Source: Streptomyces sp. R44 (lineage in GTDB: Bacteria > Actinomycetota > Actinomycetes > Streptomycetales > Streptomycetaceae). From it: DNA of 64,000 bases. The notes beneath the pieces were generated by a model. That model was not told where the DNA came from. It saw nothing but the letters and a program-made list of their open reading frames with translations, and made no database searches. A program made the translations under genes and the position numbers. Location of the stretch: positions 4,030,001-4,094,000 of the forward strand of contig NZ_CP163444.1 of the NCBI RefSeq assembly GCF_041053105.1, in the 5' to 3' direction. The stretch's first letter is position 1; every line of letters starts with the position of its first letter. Shown one piece after another: positions 35,492 through 45,295 of this stretch.

Positions 35492-37309
35492 ATGACTACC
35501 GAGAGCAAGCACAGCGACGCCCCCGTCTGGGAGCAGCGCTTCCGGGCACCCCGCGTCTCCCTGCCGGAATGGGCCGAGGAGGCCCCGGACCGCTCACTGT
35601 TCGTGTCCAACGCGACGGGGACGTACGAGCTGTACGCCTGGGACCGGGCGAGCGGTGAGCAGCGCCAGGTCACGGACCGGCCGAACGGGACGACGGACGG
35701 CACGCTGTCGCCGGACGGCGCCTCGATCTGGTGGTTCGCGGACACCGACGGGGACGAGTTCGGGGTGTGGATGCGCCAGCCGTTCGCGGGCGGCCCCGAC
35801 GAGCCGGCCGTGCCCGGTCTCGCCGCCTCCTATCCGGCGGGGCTCGCCATCGGCCGGGAGGGCACGCTGGTGGTGGGCCGCTCCACGGACGAGGACGGCT
35901 CGACGGTCCATCTCGTACGGCCGGGGGCCGCCGCCCCGGTCGAGATCTACCGGCACCGGGAGTCGGCCGGTGTCGGCGACCTGTCGTACGACGGCTCGCT
36001 GATCGCGATCGAGCACACCGAGCACGGGGACGCGATGCACTCGTCGCTGCGGGTGCTGCGCGCCTCGGACGCGGGTGTGGTGGCCGAGCTCGACGACACC
36101 AAGGGCGGCACGGAGGAGCTGGGCCTCACCGTCCTCGGTTTCGCGCCGCTGGCCGGGGACACCCGGCTGCTCGTCGGCCACCAGCGGCGGGGCCGCTGGG
36201 AGCCGCTGCTGTGGGACGTGGCGACGGGCACCGAGACCGATCTGCGGCTCGATCTGCCGGGCGACGTGTCGGCGGAGTGGTACCCGGACGGCTCGGGGCT
36301 GCTGATCGTGCACGGCTTCGAGGCCCGCAGCGAGCTGTGGCGGTACGAGATCGCGACCGGCGCGCTGGTCCGGGTGGAGACCCCGGCCGGTTCGGTGTCG
36401 AGCGCGACGGCCCGGCCCGACGGCTCCGTGGAGTACCTGTGGTCCTCGGCCGCCGAGCCGCCGGTGGTGCGGTCCACGGCCGGCGGTGTGGTCCTGGACC
36501 CGCCCGGCCCGAAGGCACCGCCGTCCGTGCCCGTGGCGGACGTGTGGGTGGAGGGACCCGGCGGCAGGGTCCACGCGCTCGTGCAGCGCCCGGCGGAGGG
36601 CGAGGGCCCCTTCCCGACGATCTTCGAGGTGCACGGCGGCCCGGCCTGGCACGACAGCGACGCCTTCGCCTCGGGCCCGGCGGCCTGGGTGGACCACGGG
36701 TACGCGGTGGTGCGGGTCAACTACCGGGGATCCACGGGGTACGGCCGGGAGTGGACGGACGCCCTGAAGCACCGGGTCGGTCTGATCGAGCTGGAGGACA
36801 TCGCGGCGGTCCGCGCCTGGGCGGTGGCGAGCGGCCTCGCCGACCCGGAGCGCCTGGTCCTGTCCGGCGGCTCCTGGGGCGGGTATCTGACGCTGCTCGG
36901 TCTGGGCACGCAGCCGGACGACTGGGCGGTGGGTCTCGCGGCGGTGCCCGTCGCGGACTACGTCACGGCGTACGAGGACGAGATGGAGGCCCTCAAGGCG
37001 CTGGACCGGACGCTCCTCGGCGGCTCTCCGGAGGAGGTGCCCGAGCGGTACGCGGCCTCGTCGCCGCTGACGTACGTGGACGCGGTGAAGGCCCCGGTGC
37101 ACGTGTCGGCCGGCGTCAACGACCCGCGCTGCCCGATCCGCCAGATCGACAACTACGTGGACCGGCTCGCGGCCCGGGGCGCGGTGCACGAGGTCTACCG
37201 GTACGACGCGGGCCACGGCTCGCTGGTGGTGGAGGAGCGGATCAAGCAGGTCGCCCTGGACCTGGACTTCGCGGCCAGACACCTGGGGACCCGGCCGTCG
37301 GAGGGCTGA
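35492..37309 (+). CDS. S9 family prolyl oligopeptidase-type peptidase
   Basis: About 605 residues from ATG at 35492; ATGs at 35480 and 35462 are alternatives. The N-terminal two-thirds is a seven-bladed beta-propeller-like region (repeats such as GTYELYAWDRASGEQRQVTD). The C-terminal alpha/beta hydrolase holds the nucleophile in SGGSWGGYLTLL (near residue 460), the Asp in NDPRCPI and the His in DAGHGSLV. There is no signal peptide, so it is cytosolic. It is expected to cleave short peptides or acyl-peptides. SURF1 follows 24 bp later on the same strand. Confidence 0.9.
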   Translation: MTTESKHSDAPVWEQRFRAPRVSLPEWAEEAPDRSLFVSNATGTYELYAWDRASGEQRQVTDRPNGTTDGTLSPDGASIWWFADTDGDEFGVWMRQPFAGGPDEPAVPGLAASYPAGLAIGREGTLVVGRSTDEDGSTVHLVRPGAAAPVEIYRHRESAGVGDLSYDGSLIAIEHTEHGDAMHSSLRVLRASDAGVVAELDDTKGGTEELGLTVLGFAPLAGDTRLLVGHQRRGRWEPLLWDVATGTETDLRLDLPGDVSAEWYPDGSGLLIVHGFEARSELWRYEIATGALVRVETPAGSVSSATARPDGSVEYLWSSAAEPPVVRSTAGGVVLDPPGPKAPPSVPVADVWVEGPGGRVHALVQRPAEGEGPFPTIFEVHGGPAWHDSDAFASGPAAWVDHGYAVVRVNYRGSTGYGREWTDALKHRVGLIELEDIAAVRAWAVASGLADPERLVLSGGSWGGYLTLLGLGTQPDDWAVGLAAVPVADYVTAYEDEMEALKALDRTLLGGSPEEVPERYAASSPLTYVDAVKAPVHVSAGVNDPRCPIRQIDNYVDRLAARGAVHEVYRYDAGHGSLVVEERIKQVALDLDFAARHLGTRPSEG

Positions 37310-37333
37310 GGCGGCTTGCGTACCGTGGGGGGG

Positions 37334-38074
37334 GTGTACCGGTTCCTGAGAACGCCCCGCTGGTGGGGGATCAACGTCTTCGTCCTCCTCGCGATCCCGT
37401 TCTGCGTGTTCATGGGGACCTGGCAGCTCGGCAAGTTCGAGGACCGCGTCGACTCCCACCGGGAGGCCGAGCAGCGGCCCGCGGCGAGCTCGCTGAAGGC
37501 CGAGCCGCTGGACTCCCTGCTGCCGGTGGACCAGGAGACCTCGGGCCGTTCGGCTCAGGCGCGCGGCCGGTTCGGGGAGCAGTTCCTCGTGCCGGACCGC
37601 GAGCTGGACGGCCGGACCGGCTCGTACGTCCTGACGCTCCTCAGGACCGATGGCGGCCGCTCGCTGCCGGTGGTCCGGGGCTGGCTCCCCACGGGCGCGA
37701 AGGCCCCGGCCCCGCCGACCGGCGAGGTCACGGTGGTGGGCGCGCTCCAGGCCTCGGAGAACCCGGGCACGAAGGGCGTCCGCGCGGCGGGCGGGCTGCC
37801 CGAGGGGCAGCTCGGGATGATCAGCGCGGCGTCCCTGGTGAACGTGGTGACGGACGACGTCTACGACGCCTGGATCACCCTCGCCGACTCCCCCACCGGT
37901 CTCACGCCGGTGCCGGCGGCGGCCGCGGCGGGCACGAGCCTGGACGCCAAGGCCTTCCAGAACCTCGGCTACACGGCGGAGTGGTTCGTCTTCGCGGGCT
38001 TCGTGGTCTTCATGTGGTTCCGCCTCGTCCGCCGCGAGGCGGAGGCCTCCCGCGACGAGGCGCTGGGCCTGTAG
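37334..38074 (+). CDS. SURF1-family cytochrome oxidase assembly protein
   Basis: About 246 residues from GTG at 37334 (VYRFLRTPRWWG), the most likely of several weak starts; TTG at 37316 and GTG at 37325 are in frame. It has the SURF1 topology: an N-terminal helix (INVFVLLAIPFCVFMGTWQL, with the conserved GxWQL), an outside domain with RGWLPTG, and a C-terminal helix (AEWFVFAGFVVFMWFRLV). SURF1 aids haem insertion into the aa3-type oxidase. It shares a strand with the peptidase and converges on the next gene. Confidence 0.9.
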   Translation: MYRFLRTPRWWGINVFVLLAIPFCVFMGTWQLGKFEDRVDSHREAEQRPAASSLKAEPLDSLLPVDQETSGRSAQARGRFGEQFLVPDRELDGRTGSYVLTLLRTDGGRSLPVVRGWLPTGAKAPAPPTGEVTVVGALQASENPGTKGVRAAGGLPEGQLGMISAASLVNVVTDDVYDAWITLADSPTGLTPVPAAAAAGTSLDAKAFQNLGYTAEWFVFAGFVVFMWFRLVRREAEASRDEALGL

Positions 38075-38143
38075 GACCGGCCGGTAAGACAGAGGGCCCG
38101 GAGGACTTCCGTCCCACAGGCCCACCCACCACCCGGTGCCGGC

Positions 38144-39385
38144 TCAGGAGCCCGCCAGGACTCCCGTCCGGATGATCATGCCCGCGCAGGCGTTCGTCAC
38201 CACGGCCGAGGCCGTCGCGCCGCCCGGTTCCGCGGTGTGGCTGACCACGACGCTGCCGTCCGCCGGAGCGCCGTCCTCGTGGAGCAGCTGGGGAGCCATG
38301 CCGGCGCCCGAGCCCGCCTCCGGACCGGTGCCGGGGTTGGTGCCCGCGCCACCGGAGTCGGTGCCGCCCGCCCCGCTCGTCGGGTCGGTCGTCGGGGTCT
38401 GCGTCGGCGTCGGGGTCGGCGAGGGCGGCGGCTCGGTCGGGGTGGTCGGCGTCGGCGTCGGGGTGCCACCGCCGCCCGTCGGGCAGGTCTCGCTGGGGAT
38501 CCAGACGAACTTCACCTCGTAGCTGGCCTGCGGCTTCAGGACGAGCGCGAAGGATTCCTGCGAGGGGTCGGGGAGCCCGCTGCCGTCGCCCGAGGTGTGC
38601 CGGGCGACCGAGATCCGCGCGGGGTCGGCCGCCCCGCGGGCCTCGAAGCCGACCGTGCCCGCGCCGTCGACCAGGCAGGCCTTCTCGGAGAAGTTGGCGA
38701 TGCGGAAGGTGCCGTAGACCTTGCCCTCGGCATTGGCGGCCTCGGCGCCCTCCCGGCTGACGCCGAGCTGGCCGGCGGTGCACCGGGGGGCGCCGTCGGG
38801 GCCCGTGCCCTGGGACTGCTTCGGGCCGTTGCCGCCGGAGCCCGGGCTCTGCGGTCCGCCCGAGGCGCCGATGGCGCCGGGGCTCGGCGAGACGCCGCTC
38901 GCGGGGCCCTGGGAGCTCTTGCCGCCCTCGGTGCCGGTCTCGGAGCCGGTGCCGCCCTGGGCCTGCTCGCCGTGGCCCGCGTTCACGGAGTTGGTGGCGG
39001 AGAGGCCGCCCGACGCGGCGACGTGCACGAAGGCGGGGACGGCCGTGCCGATGAGGACGGCGGCGGCCGCGGCGCCGACGACGGCCTGCCGCTTGCGGGC
39101 GCGCCGCGCGGGCACGGCCCGGCGCAGGTGCTCAAGGGAGCCGAGCGAGGGCTCAAGGCCGCCGACGGCGTCCTGGAACAGCTTCCGCACCGCGAGTTCG
39201 TCGTCGCCCTCGTGGGGTCCGGGCTCGATCTTCACCATGCGCTGTCCACTCGGCTCGTCACGTACATCCAGGGCGTCAGGGGTCTCGGAGGCTCCGCCGT
39301 CCGTCTCGGCGGCATGCCTCTCGGGGACGTCGTCGCCGTCACGGTTCTCGTGGGCCACGCCGTCCCCGCCGGGTGCCTCGCTCAT
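38144..39385 (-). CDS. Membrane-anchored partner (anti-sigma-like) of the SigE-family sigma factor
   Basis: 413 residues; the ATG overlaps the sigma-factor stop (ATGA). Residues 1-97 are cytoplasmic and charged (LAVRKLFQDAVGGLEPSLGS), then one membrane helix at about 98-120 (VVGAAAAAVLIGTAVPAFVH). The outer part is rich in Gly/Ser/Thr/Pro, with a folded beta-region holding CTAGQL, KACLVDG and ETCPTGG cysteines and a run of Thr-Pro repeats. There is no zinc-binding HxxxCxxC anti-sigma motif. It may act as an anti-sigma or as a co-transcribed envelope protein; the coupling favours control of the sigma factor. Confidence 0.75.
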   Translation of the reverse strand: MSEAPGGDGVAHENRDGDDVPERHAAETDGGASETPDALDVRDEPSGQRMVKIEPGPHEGDDELAVRKLFQDAVGGLEPSLGSLEHLRRAVPARRARKRQAVVGAAAAAVLIGTAVPAFVHVAASGGLSATNSVNAGHGEQAQGGTGSETGTEGGKSSQGPASGVSPSPGAIGASGGPQSPGSGGNGPKQSQGTGPDGAPRCTAGQLGVSREGAEAANAEGKVYGTFRIANFSEKACLVDGAGTVGFEARGAADPARISVARHTSGDGSGLPDPSQESFALVLKPQASYEVKFVWIPSETCPTGGGGTPTPTPTTPTEPPPSPTPTPTQTPTTDPTSGAGGTDSGGAGTNPGTGPEAGSGAGMAPQLLHEDGAPADGSVVVSHTAEPGGATASAVVTNACAGMIIRTGVLAGS

Positions 39386-40110
39386 GTCGTCGCTCCCATC
39401 GCGACGCGCAGCGCCGCGATGCCCCGCGAACCGTACGCCTTCACCGAGCCCAGGGATATGCCGAGCGTCTCGGCGACCTGGACCTCGGTCATGTCGGAGA
39501 AGTACCGCAGGGCGAGCACCTCGCGCTGGCGCCGCTGGAGGCCGCGCATGGCCTTGATCAGGTCCTCGCGCTCCAGCTGCTCGTACGCCCCCTCCTCCGC
39601 GCTGGCCATGTCCGGCATCGGCTTGGACAGCAGCTTCAGGCCGAGGATGCGGCGCCGCAGCGCGGACCGGGAGAGGTTCACCACGGTCTGGCGCAGGTAG
39701 GCGAGCGTCTTCTCGGGCTCGCGGACCCGCTTGCGCGCCGAGTGGACGCGGATGAAGGCCTCCTGGACGACGTCCTCGCAGGAGGCCGTGTCGTCGAGGA
39801 GCAGCGCGGCGAGACCGAGCAGCGACCGGTAGTGGGCGCGGTAGGTCTCGGTGAGGTGGTCGACGGTGGTTCCGGCGGCCGGGGCGGCCTCGGCGCTCTT
39901 ACGAGGCGAGGGGATGCCGTCCACGGAGCCGGTGCGGGATCCGGTGGGCACGGGGGCGATCACCGGCAGTCCGCCGAGCGCGCGGGGGCGTCTGAGCGGA
40001 CGCACAGCGGAGCCGCGTACGGGTGCGCCGGCGGTGCTCCGCACGGGGAGCACCGCCGTGCCCCCGCCGCGCAGCGGGGCGATGGTCGCGATGTCGAGTA
40101 CCTCTGCCAC
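39382..40110 (-). CDS. SigE-family ECF RNA polymerase sigma factor
   Basis: About 242 residues from GTG at 40110; an internal start nearer the sigma-2 region is possible. Sigma region 2 is YRAHYRSLLGLAALLLDDTA then CEDVVQEAFIRVHS; region 4 is LQRRQREVLALRYFSDMTEV, AETLGISLGSVKAYGSRGIA. The N-terminal 60 residues are poorly ordered and Arg/Pro-rich. The gene is coupled to the membrane partner downstream. It lies next to asd, as in other Streptomyces. The 252 bp up to asd should contain its promoter; nothing else is evident there. Confidence 0.88.
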   Translation of the reverse strand: MAEVLDIATIAPLRGGGTAVLPVRSTAGAPVRGSAVRPLRRPRALGGLPVIAPVPTGSRTGSVDGIPSPRKSAEAAPAAGTTVDHLTETYRAHYRSLLGLAALLLDDTASCEDVVQEAFIRVHSARKRVREPEKTLAYLRQTVVNLSRSALRRRILGLKLLSKPMPDMASAEEGAYEQLEREDLIKAMRGLQRRQREVLALRYFSDMTEVQVAETLGISLGSVKAYGSRGIAALRVAMGATT

Positions 40111-40362
40111 GCCTGTTGGACACGTTTCCCCCCGACAGGGTTGTACGCGTTCGCCACCCTTTTCGGCGGCGAGTTCTTCGCCCTCATGCGTAACCGTTCT
40201 CCCCCGATGCCCCGCTTTGAGCGTGTCCCGTGCCACACGGTCGTGGGTGCACGCAGAGACGCGCCCCGCCCAACTCTGGTTGCAGTACGGGGGAAGTGCA
40301 TCGTCGACCACCGCATCACCGCAGTTCAAGAGGTATCTGACGCCTTTTTGCTCACAGGTCGT

Positions 40363-41430
40363 TCACAGATCCCACAAATCCGTGACAAGGGATTCCGCGA
40401 TCTGAAGGGCATTCAGGGCCGCGCCCTTGCGGAGGTTGTCGGCGCAGACGAAGAAGTCGAGCGCGCGCTCGTCGTCGAGGGAGCGCCTGACCCGGCCGAC
40501 CCAGGCGGGGTCGGTGCCGACGACGTCGGCGGGGGTGGGGAAGTCGCCGGCGGCCGGGTCGTCGTAGAGCACGACCCCGGGCGAGGTCGCCAGGACCTCG
40601 TGGGCGCGGCCGACCGGGACGGGGTGTTCGAAGCGGGCGTGCACGGAGACGGAGTGCCCGGTGACGACGGGGACGCGGACGCAGGTGGCGGCGATCCGGA
40701 GGCCGGGCAGGCCGAGGATGCGGCGGGTCTCGTCGCGGACGTGCTCCTCCTCGGAGGAGGCTCCGTCGGCGCCGGGCGTGCCCGACCAGGGGAGGACGTT
40801 GAGCGCGAGGGGGCCGGAGAAGGGGCCGGTGTTCTCGCCGACGGCCCGCCGTACGTCGCCGGGGTGGGTGCCCAGGTCGTCGTCGGCGGCGACCAGGCCG
40901 AGCTGGGCGCGGAGCGCGTCGACGCCGGCCTGGCCGGCTCCGGCGCCGCTGGCGGCCTGCTGGGCGGTGACGACCAGTTCGGCGAGCCCGAACTCGGCGT
41001 GCAGGGAGCCCACGGCGACGATCAGCGCGAGGGTGGTGGAGCCGGGTCCGGCGACGATGCCCCGGGGGCGTACCCGTGCGGCGTGCGCGTTGAGCTCGGG
41101 GACGACGAGCGGCACGTCGGGGTCGGCCCGGAAGGCCGCGGAGGTGTCCACGACGACGGCGCCCTTGGAGACGGCGACGGGCGCCCAGCGGGCGGCGACG
41201 TCCTCGGGCACCAGGAAGAGCGCCAGGTCGACGCCGTCGAAGACGTCCTCGCCCAGCGCGAGGATCTCGCACTCCTCCCCGCGCACGGAGGCCTTGGAGC
41301 CGGCCGAGCGCGGGGAGGAGACGAGGCGGATCTCGCCCCAGACGTCCGCGTGGTGCGTGAGCATCTGGAGCATCACCGAGCCGACCGCCCCGGTCGCTCC
41401 CACGACCGCGAGCGTCGGCTTCGGCGTCAT
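40363..41430 (-). CDS. asd: Aspartate-semialdehyde dehydrogenase homologue with catalytic Cys replaced by Ser
   Basis: 355 residues; ATG overlaps the ask stop (ATGA). The NADP motif is [13 protein letters not shown]. Family landmarks include [34 protein letters not shown] and [15 protein letters not shown] normally has its nucleophile in NPNC(S/T)T; here this reads AGPGSTT, so cysteine becomes serine and both asparagines become glycine. The codon is TCC on the coding strand. The homologue would be expected to be weak or inactive as a dehydrogenase, so a second asd elsewhere, or a changed role, is likely. Coupling to ask places it in the Asp-to-Lys/Thr/Met pathway. Confidence 0.88.
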   Translation of the reverse strand: MTPKPTLAVVGATGAVGSVMLQMLTHHADVWGEIRLVSSPRSAGSKASVRGEECEILALGEDVFDGVDLALFLVPEDVAARWAPVAVSKGAVVVDTSAAFRADPDVPLVVPELNAHAARVRPRGIVAGPGSTTLALIVAVGSLHAEFGLAELVVTAQQAASGAGAGQAGVDALRAQLGLVAADDDLGTHPGDVRRAVGENTGPFSGPLALNVLPWSGTPGADGASSEEEHVRDETRRILGLPGLRIAATCVRVPVVTGHSVSVHARFEHPVPVGRAHEVLATSPGVVLYDDPAAGDFPTPADVVGTDPAWVGRVRRSLDDERALDFFVCADNLRKGAALNALQIAESLVTDLWDL

Positions 41431-42698
41431 CGGCCGGTGCCTCCGTAGACGACGGCCTCGTCCGAGTCGCTGTCCAGACCGAAGGCGGTGTGGACGGCGC
41501 GCACGGCCTCGTTGACGTCGTCGGCGCGGGTGACGACCGAGATGCGGATCTCGGAGGTCGAGATGAGCTCGATGTTCACGCCCGCGTCGGAGAGCGCGCG
41601 GAAGAAGTCCGCGGTGACGCCCGGGTTGGTCTTCATCCCGGCGCCGACCAGGGAGATCTTGCCGATCTGGTCGTCGTAGCGCAGCGAGTCGAAGCCGATC
41701 GCGGTCTTCGCCTTCTCCAGGGCGTCGATGGCCTTGCGGCCCTCGGCCTTGGGGAGGGTGAAGGAGATGTCCGTGAGGCCGGTGGAGGCGGCGGACACGT
41801 TCTGCACGATCATGTCGATGTTGATCTCGGCGTCCGCGACGGCGCGGAAGATGGCCGCGGCCTCGCCCGGCTTGTCCGGCACGCCGACGACGGTGATCTT
41901 CGCCTCGGAGGTGTCGTGGGCGACGCCCGAGATGATGGCCTGCTCCACCTTGCGGTCCCCTTGCGGCTCGTTGCTGACCCAGGTGCCCTGCAGCCCCGAG
42001 AAGGACGAGCGGACGTGGATCGGGATGTTGTAACGGCGTGCGTACTCGACGCAGCGGTGCAGCAGCACCTTGGAGCCGGAGGCGGCGAGCTCCAGCATGT
42101 CCTCGAAGGAGATCCAGTCGATCTTCTTCGCCTTCTTCACGACGCGCGGGTCGGCCGTGAACACACCGTCGACGTCGGTGTAGATCTCGCAGACCTCGGC
42201 GTCGAGCGCCGCGGCGAGCGCGACGGCGGTGGTGTCGGAGCCGCCGCGGCCCAGCGTGGTGATGTCCTTCTTGTCCTGGGACACACCCTGGAAGCCGGCG
42301 ACGATGGCGATGTTGCCCTCGTCGAGGGCGGTGCGGATCCGGCCCGGCGTGACATCGATGATGCGCGCTTTGTTGTGGACCGAGTCGGTGATGACACCGG
42401 CCTGGCTGCCCGTGAACGACTGGGCCTCGTGGCCCAGGTTTTTGATCGCCATGGCCAGCAGGGCCATGGAGATCCGCTCTCCGGCGGTCAGCAGCATGTC
42501 GAACTCACGCCCGGCAGGGATCGGGGATACCTGCTCGGCGAGATCGATCAACTCGTCCGTCGTGTCGCCCATCGCGGAAACCACGACGACCACCTGGTGG
42601 CCGTTCTTCTTGGCGTCCACGATCCGCTTGGCGACGCGCTTGATGCCTTCGGCATCGGCAACGGAGGAGCCTCCGTACTTCTGCACGACAAGGCCCAC
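41427..42698 (-). CDS. ask: Aspartate kinase (aspartokinase)
   Basis: 423 residues from GTG at 42698 ([18 protein letters not shown]). The kinase domain has the KYGGSSV phosphate motif, FTGSQAGV and [11 protein letters not shown]. Two ACT domains follow from about residue 260, with [20 protein letters not shown] and [17 protein letters not shown], which carry Lys/Thr feedback control in this class. It phosphorylates aspartate as the first step to Lys, Thr, Met and diaminopimelate. Class-typical internal initiation of a beta subunit may occur before the ACT region. It forms an operon with asd. Confidence 0.95.
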   Translation of the reverse strand: MGLVVQKYGGSSVADAEGIKRVAKRIVDAKKNGHQVVVVVSAMGDTTDELIDLAEQVSPIPAGREFDMLLTAGERISMALLAMAIKNLGHEAQSFTGSQAGVITDSVHNKARIIDVTPGRIRTALDEGNIAIVAGFQGVSQDKKDITTLGRGGSDTTAVALAAALDAEVCEIYTDVDGVFTADPRVVKKAKKIDWISFEDMLELAASGSKVLLHRCVEYARRYNIPIHVRSSFSGLQGTWVSNEPQGDRKVEQAIISGVAHDTSEAKITVVGVPDKPGEAAAIFRAVADAEINIDMIVQNVSAASTGLTDISFTLPKAEGRKAIDALEKAKTAIGFDSLRYDDQIGKISLVGAGMKTNPGVTADFFRALSDAGVNIELISTSEIRISVVTRADDVNEAVRAVHTAFGLDSDSDEAVVYGGTGR

Positions 42699-42904
42699 GT
42701 GCGCTCCTCGCTCAGTCTGTGCCGCAGCCGGCGCTGCGATCGGCTCAGTCTATCGAGGGACCCGGAAACGCCACCGTGATATCGCATGGTGAGACGAGCG
42801 GCTCAGGGAGTGATCATCGGCGGGTTGTCGACCATCGGTCGGCGATCTGTCGGTACGCCCCGCCACGGTGGGACCACAGACAGCACCGAGCAGAGGAGCC
42901 GATC

Positions 42905-43303
42905 ATGGACGAGACCCTGGTGGACCGGATGCGCGCCTACCTGGACGCGGGCCTCGCGATGGACGTCGAGGCACTGGACGCGACGTACGACCCCGCCTTC
43001 GAGAACGTCCGCTGCGACGAGGAGGGCCGGACCGTGACGCTCACGAAGGACATGTTCATGGGCCGGTTCCGCGCCCTGAAGGCGCGGGGCGTGAGCATCG
43101 GGGAGTCCGTCGACGACGCGACGTTCCTCACGACGAGCACGTACGACGCGTACGGCTCGATCGTCATGCGCCGCGTGCAGGACGGCCTGCCCGTGTTCTA
43201 CACCTTCGTCTGGCGGCGCGCCCCCCACGGCGGCTGGGGGACGCTGCTGCGCGAGTTCACGTACGAGAAGGACATCAGCGCCCTTCTGAAGCTCACTGCC
43301 TGA
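42905..43303 (+). CDS. SnoaL/NTF2-like small protein
   Basis: 132 residues from ATG at 42905 with GAGGAG upstream. The cone-shaped alpha+beta pattern is seen in MRAYLDAGLAMDVEALDATY, ENVRCDEEGRTVTLTKDMFM, the middle strand FLTTSTYDAYGSIVMRRVQD and the end VFYTFVWRR. It could be a nuclear-transport-factor-2-like enzyme or binding protein. It diverges from ask and converges with the DUF5063 gene. No pathway can be given. Confidence 0.75.
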   Translation: MDETLVDRMRAYLDAGLAMDVEALDATYDPAFENVRCDEEGRTVTLTKDMFMGRFRALKARGVSIGESVDDATFLTTSTYDAYGSIVMRRVQDGLPVFYTFVWRRAPHGGWGTLLREFTYEKDISALLKLTA

Positions 43304-43314
43304 AGCTCACTGCC
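43287..43314. repeat. Tandem 14-bp duplication at the stop of the NTF2-like gene
   Basis: Two copies of tgaagctcactgcc (43287-43300, 43301-43314) followed by a partial third. The first copy encodes the last residues and the second provides the stop codon TGA at its start. Because the unit is not a multiple of three the duplication is frame-changing, but a stop still comes at once. Confidence 0.9.
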
Positions 43315-43326
43315 TGAAGCTCAAGC

Positions 43327-43995
43327 TCACTTCGCGAGCGGGCGGCCGCGCAGGCCCAGGGGGGTCGCGATCTCCTCCAGCATCACGCGACCCGCCTCCT
43401 CGGCGAGGTCGTCCTCGGTGAGGTCCTCGTCCGTGTCGAGGCCGTCGAGGGCCGCGAGGGGCTGGTCGAGGCGGACGTGGGCGACGAGGGACTGAAGGGC
43501 GCGGAGGGTGGCCGAGGCGGTCGGGCCCCAGTTGGAGAAGTACGAGAACTGCCACCACCACAGCGCCTCGCTGGTGCGGCCCGCCCGGTAGTGGGCGAGG
43601 CCGTGGCGCAGGTCGGTGACGATGTCGGCGAGGTTGTCGGAGATCCGCGCCGGGACGGGGGCCTTGCGCGGCTCGTACGGGTCGAAGACCTCGGAGAACA
43701 CGTCGACCGGGTCCAGCATCACCGCGAACCGCTCGCGCAGCTCGTCGACGTCCGGCTCCGGGCCCGTGTCCGTCTCGTACCGCTCGTCCGGGACGATGTC
43801 CGCGTGCGCGCCGAGCCGGCCGCCCGCCAGGAGCAGCTGGGAGATCTCCAGGAGCAGGAAGGGGACGGCGCTGTCCGGCTCGTCGCCCTTGGCGACCTCG
43901 GTCGTGGCGACGATGAAGCTCTCGATCGAGTCGGAGATCTGGACCGCGAAGTCGTCCGGATCCTGCGTGACGGAGTGCAGTGTGGCGTCAGACAT
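43327..43995 (-). CDS. DUF5063 family protein
   Basis: 222 residues from ATG at 43995 with AGGGAGG upstream. The helical protein is Asp/Glu-rich, with FAVQISDSIESFIVATTEVA, a VPFLLLEISQLLLAGGRLGA helix, and LRHGLAHYRAGRTSEALWWW. DUF5063 proteins are typically found beside recR in actinomycetes, and recR lies 35 bp upstream here. Function unknown; the neighbourhood suggests a link to DNA repair or only shared transcription. Confidence 0.85.
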   Translation of the reverse strand: MSDATLHSVTQDPDDFAVQISDSIESFIVATTEVAKGDEPDSAVPFLLLEISQLLLAGGRLGAHADIVPDERYETDTGPEPDVDELRERFAVMLDPVDVFSEVFDPYEPRKAPVPARISDNLADIVTDLRHGLAHYRAGRTSEALWWWQFSYFSNWGPTASATLRALQSLVAHVRLDQPLAALDGLDTDEDLTEDDLAEEAGRVMLEEIATPLGLRGRPLAK

Positions 43996-44030
43996 CGAGC
44001 AGCCTCCCTGAGAGCGCACCGGCCCTGTCG

Positions 44031-44630
44031 TCATACATCTAGCAGCCTCCGCCCCTCGAAGGCACGGCCGAGGGTCACCTCGTCGGCGTACTCCAGGTCG
44101 CCGCCGACCGGGAGGCCGCTCGCGAGCCGGGTCACCCTGAGCCCCATGGGCTTGATCATCCGCGCCAGGTACGTCGCGGTGGCCTCGCCCTCCAGGTTCG
44201 GGTCGGTCGCGAGGATCAGCTCGGTGACGGTGCCGTCCGCGAGCCGCGCGAGCAGCTCGCGGATGCGCAGGTCGTCCGGGCCGACGCCCTCGATCGGGCT
44301 GATCGCGCCGCCGAGGACGTGGTACCGCCCCCGGAACTCGCGGGTCCGCTCGATCGCGACGACGTCCTTGGGCTCCTCGACCACGCAGATGACGGTCAGG
44401 TCGCGGCGCGGGTCGCGGCAGATGTTGCACTGCTCCTGCTGCGCCACGTTCCCGCAGACCGCGCAGAACCGGACCTTCTCCTTGACCTCCAGGAGCGCGT
44501 GCGCGAGACGGCGGACGTCCGTGGGCTCCGCCTGGAGGACGTGGAAGGCGATCCGCTGCGCGCTCTTGGGACCGACGCCGGGCAGCCTGCCCAGTTCGTC
44601 GATGAGGTCCTGAACCACGCCTTCGTACAC
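44031..44630 (-). CDS. recR: Recombination mediator RecR
   Basis: 199 residues from GTG at 44630. It has the N-terminal helix-hairpin-helix ([20 protein letters not shown]), the four-cysteine zinc finger ([16 protein letters not shown]), and the Toprim core ending with [13 protein letters not shown]. It aids RecFOR-dependent loading of RecA at DNA gaps. ybaB lies 66 bp upstream and DUF5063 follows. Length is standard for the family. Confidence 0.97.
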   Translation of the reverse strand: MYEGVVQDLIDELGRLPGVGPKSAQRIAFHVLQAEPTDVRRLAHALLEVKEKVRFCAVCGNVAQQEQCNICRDPRRDLTVICVVEEPKDVVAIERTREFRGRYHVLGGAISPIEGVGPDDLRIRELLARLADGTVTELILATDPNLEGEATATYLARMIKPMGLRVTRLASGLPVGGDLEYADEVTLGRAFEGRRLLDV

Positions 44631-44696
44631 CGGAACGCCCTTCTCGGGAGTGCTTGATTCTTACGGTAGTGGCTGGAAGCGAGCCTTAGAAGGGCT

Positions 44697-45038
44697 TCAG
44701 AAGCCCAGGCCCGGCATCCCGCCCATGCCCTGGGTCAGCGGGCCGAGCTTGGCCTGCTGGAGCTGCTGCGCGTTGTCGTTGGCGGCCTGGACGGCGGCGA
44801 CGATCAGGTCGGCCAGCGTCTCGGTGTCCTCCGGGTCGACGGCCTTCGGGTCGATGACCAGGCCGCGCAGCTCGCCGGAGCCGGTGACCGTCGCCTTGAC
44901 GAGACCGCCGCCCGCCTGGCCGTCGACCTCGGTCGCGGCGAGCTCCGCCTGCGCCCGGGCCAGGTCCTGCTGCATCTTCTGGGCCTGCTGGAGGAGCTGC
45001 TGCATGTTGGGCTGGCCACCACCGGGGATCACGGTCAC
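44697..45038 (-). CDS. YbaB/EbfC family nucleoid-associated protein
   Basis: 113 residues from GTG at 45038 with AGGAG upstream. The N-terminal amphipathic helix ([20 protein letters not shown]), the beta-hairpin [20 protein letters not shown] and the [17 protein letters not shown] stretch are family marks. It forms dimers that bind DNA as tweezers. It is placed upstream of recR as in many bacteria. Confidence 0.95.
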   Translation of the reverse strand: MTVIPGGGQPNMQQLLQQAQKMQQDLARAQAELAATEVDGQAGGGLVKATVTGSGELRGLVIDPKAVDPEDTETLADLIVAAVQAANDNAQQLQQAKLGPLTQGMGGMPGLGF

Positions 45039-45295
45039 TCACTCCTGCTGGTCGGAACGTCCTGGTCATCGGAACGTCGGTATGCCGAGCCTACGTGCTC
45101 CTCGACCGGGGTGCCGACGCAACTCTTTCGAGTGAGAAACTGCGGGCCTCTCTACCTGATCAAGACCCTCTTGCGGGCGGAAATCCCGGGATTCCGGGCC
45201 CATCGCCCACCATTCGGCGGTAGGAAGGGCAGGCACCACGTGCACCGCACGTCACAGAAGGACACGAGCGCTGAGCTGAACAGAGGAGTCCCCCG

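Noticed and set aside
40363..41430. asd as a frameshifted pseudogene
   Set aside because: The whole frame matches the family at both ends; only single active-site residues differ.
42699..42904. Riboswitch ahead of ask
   Set aside because: The 206 bp show no lysine-riboswitch-like helices I can identify; only ordinary promoter sequence is assumed.
45039..45295. SRP RNA or tRNA between ybaB and the SLATT gene
   Set aside because: No GGAAGCAGC-type SRP loop, cloverleaf or TPsiC box is visible.
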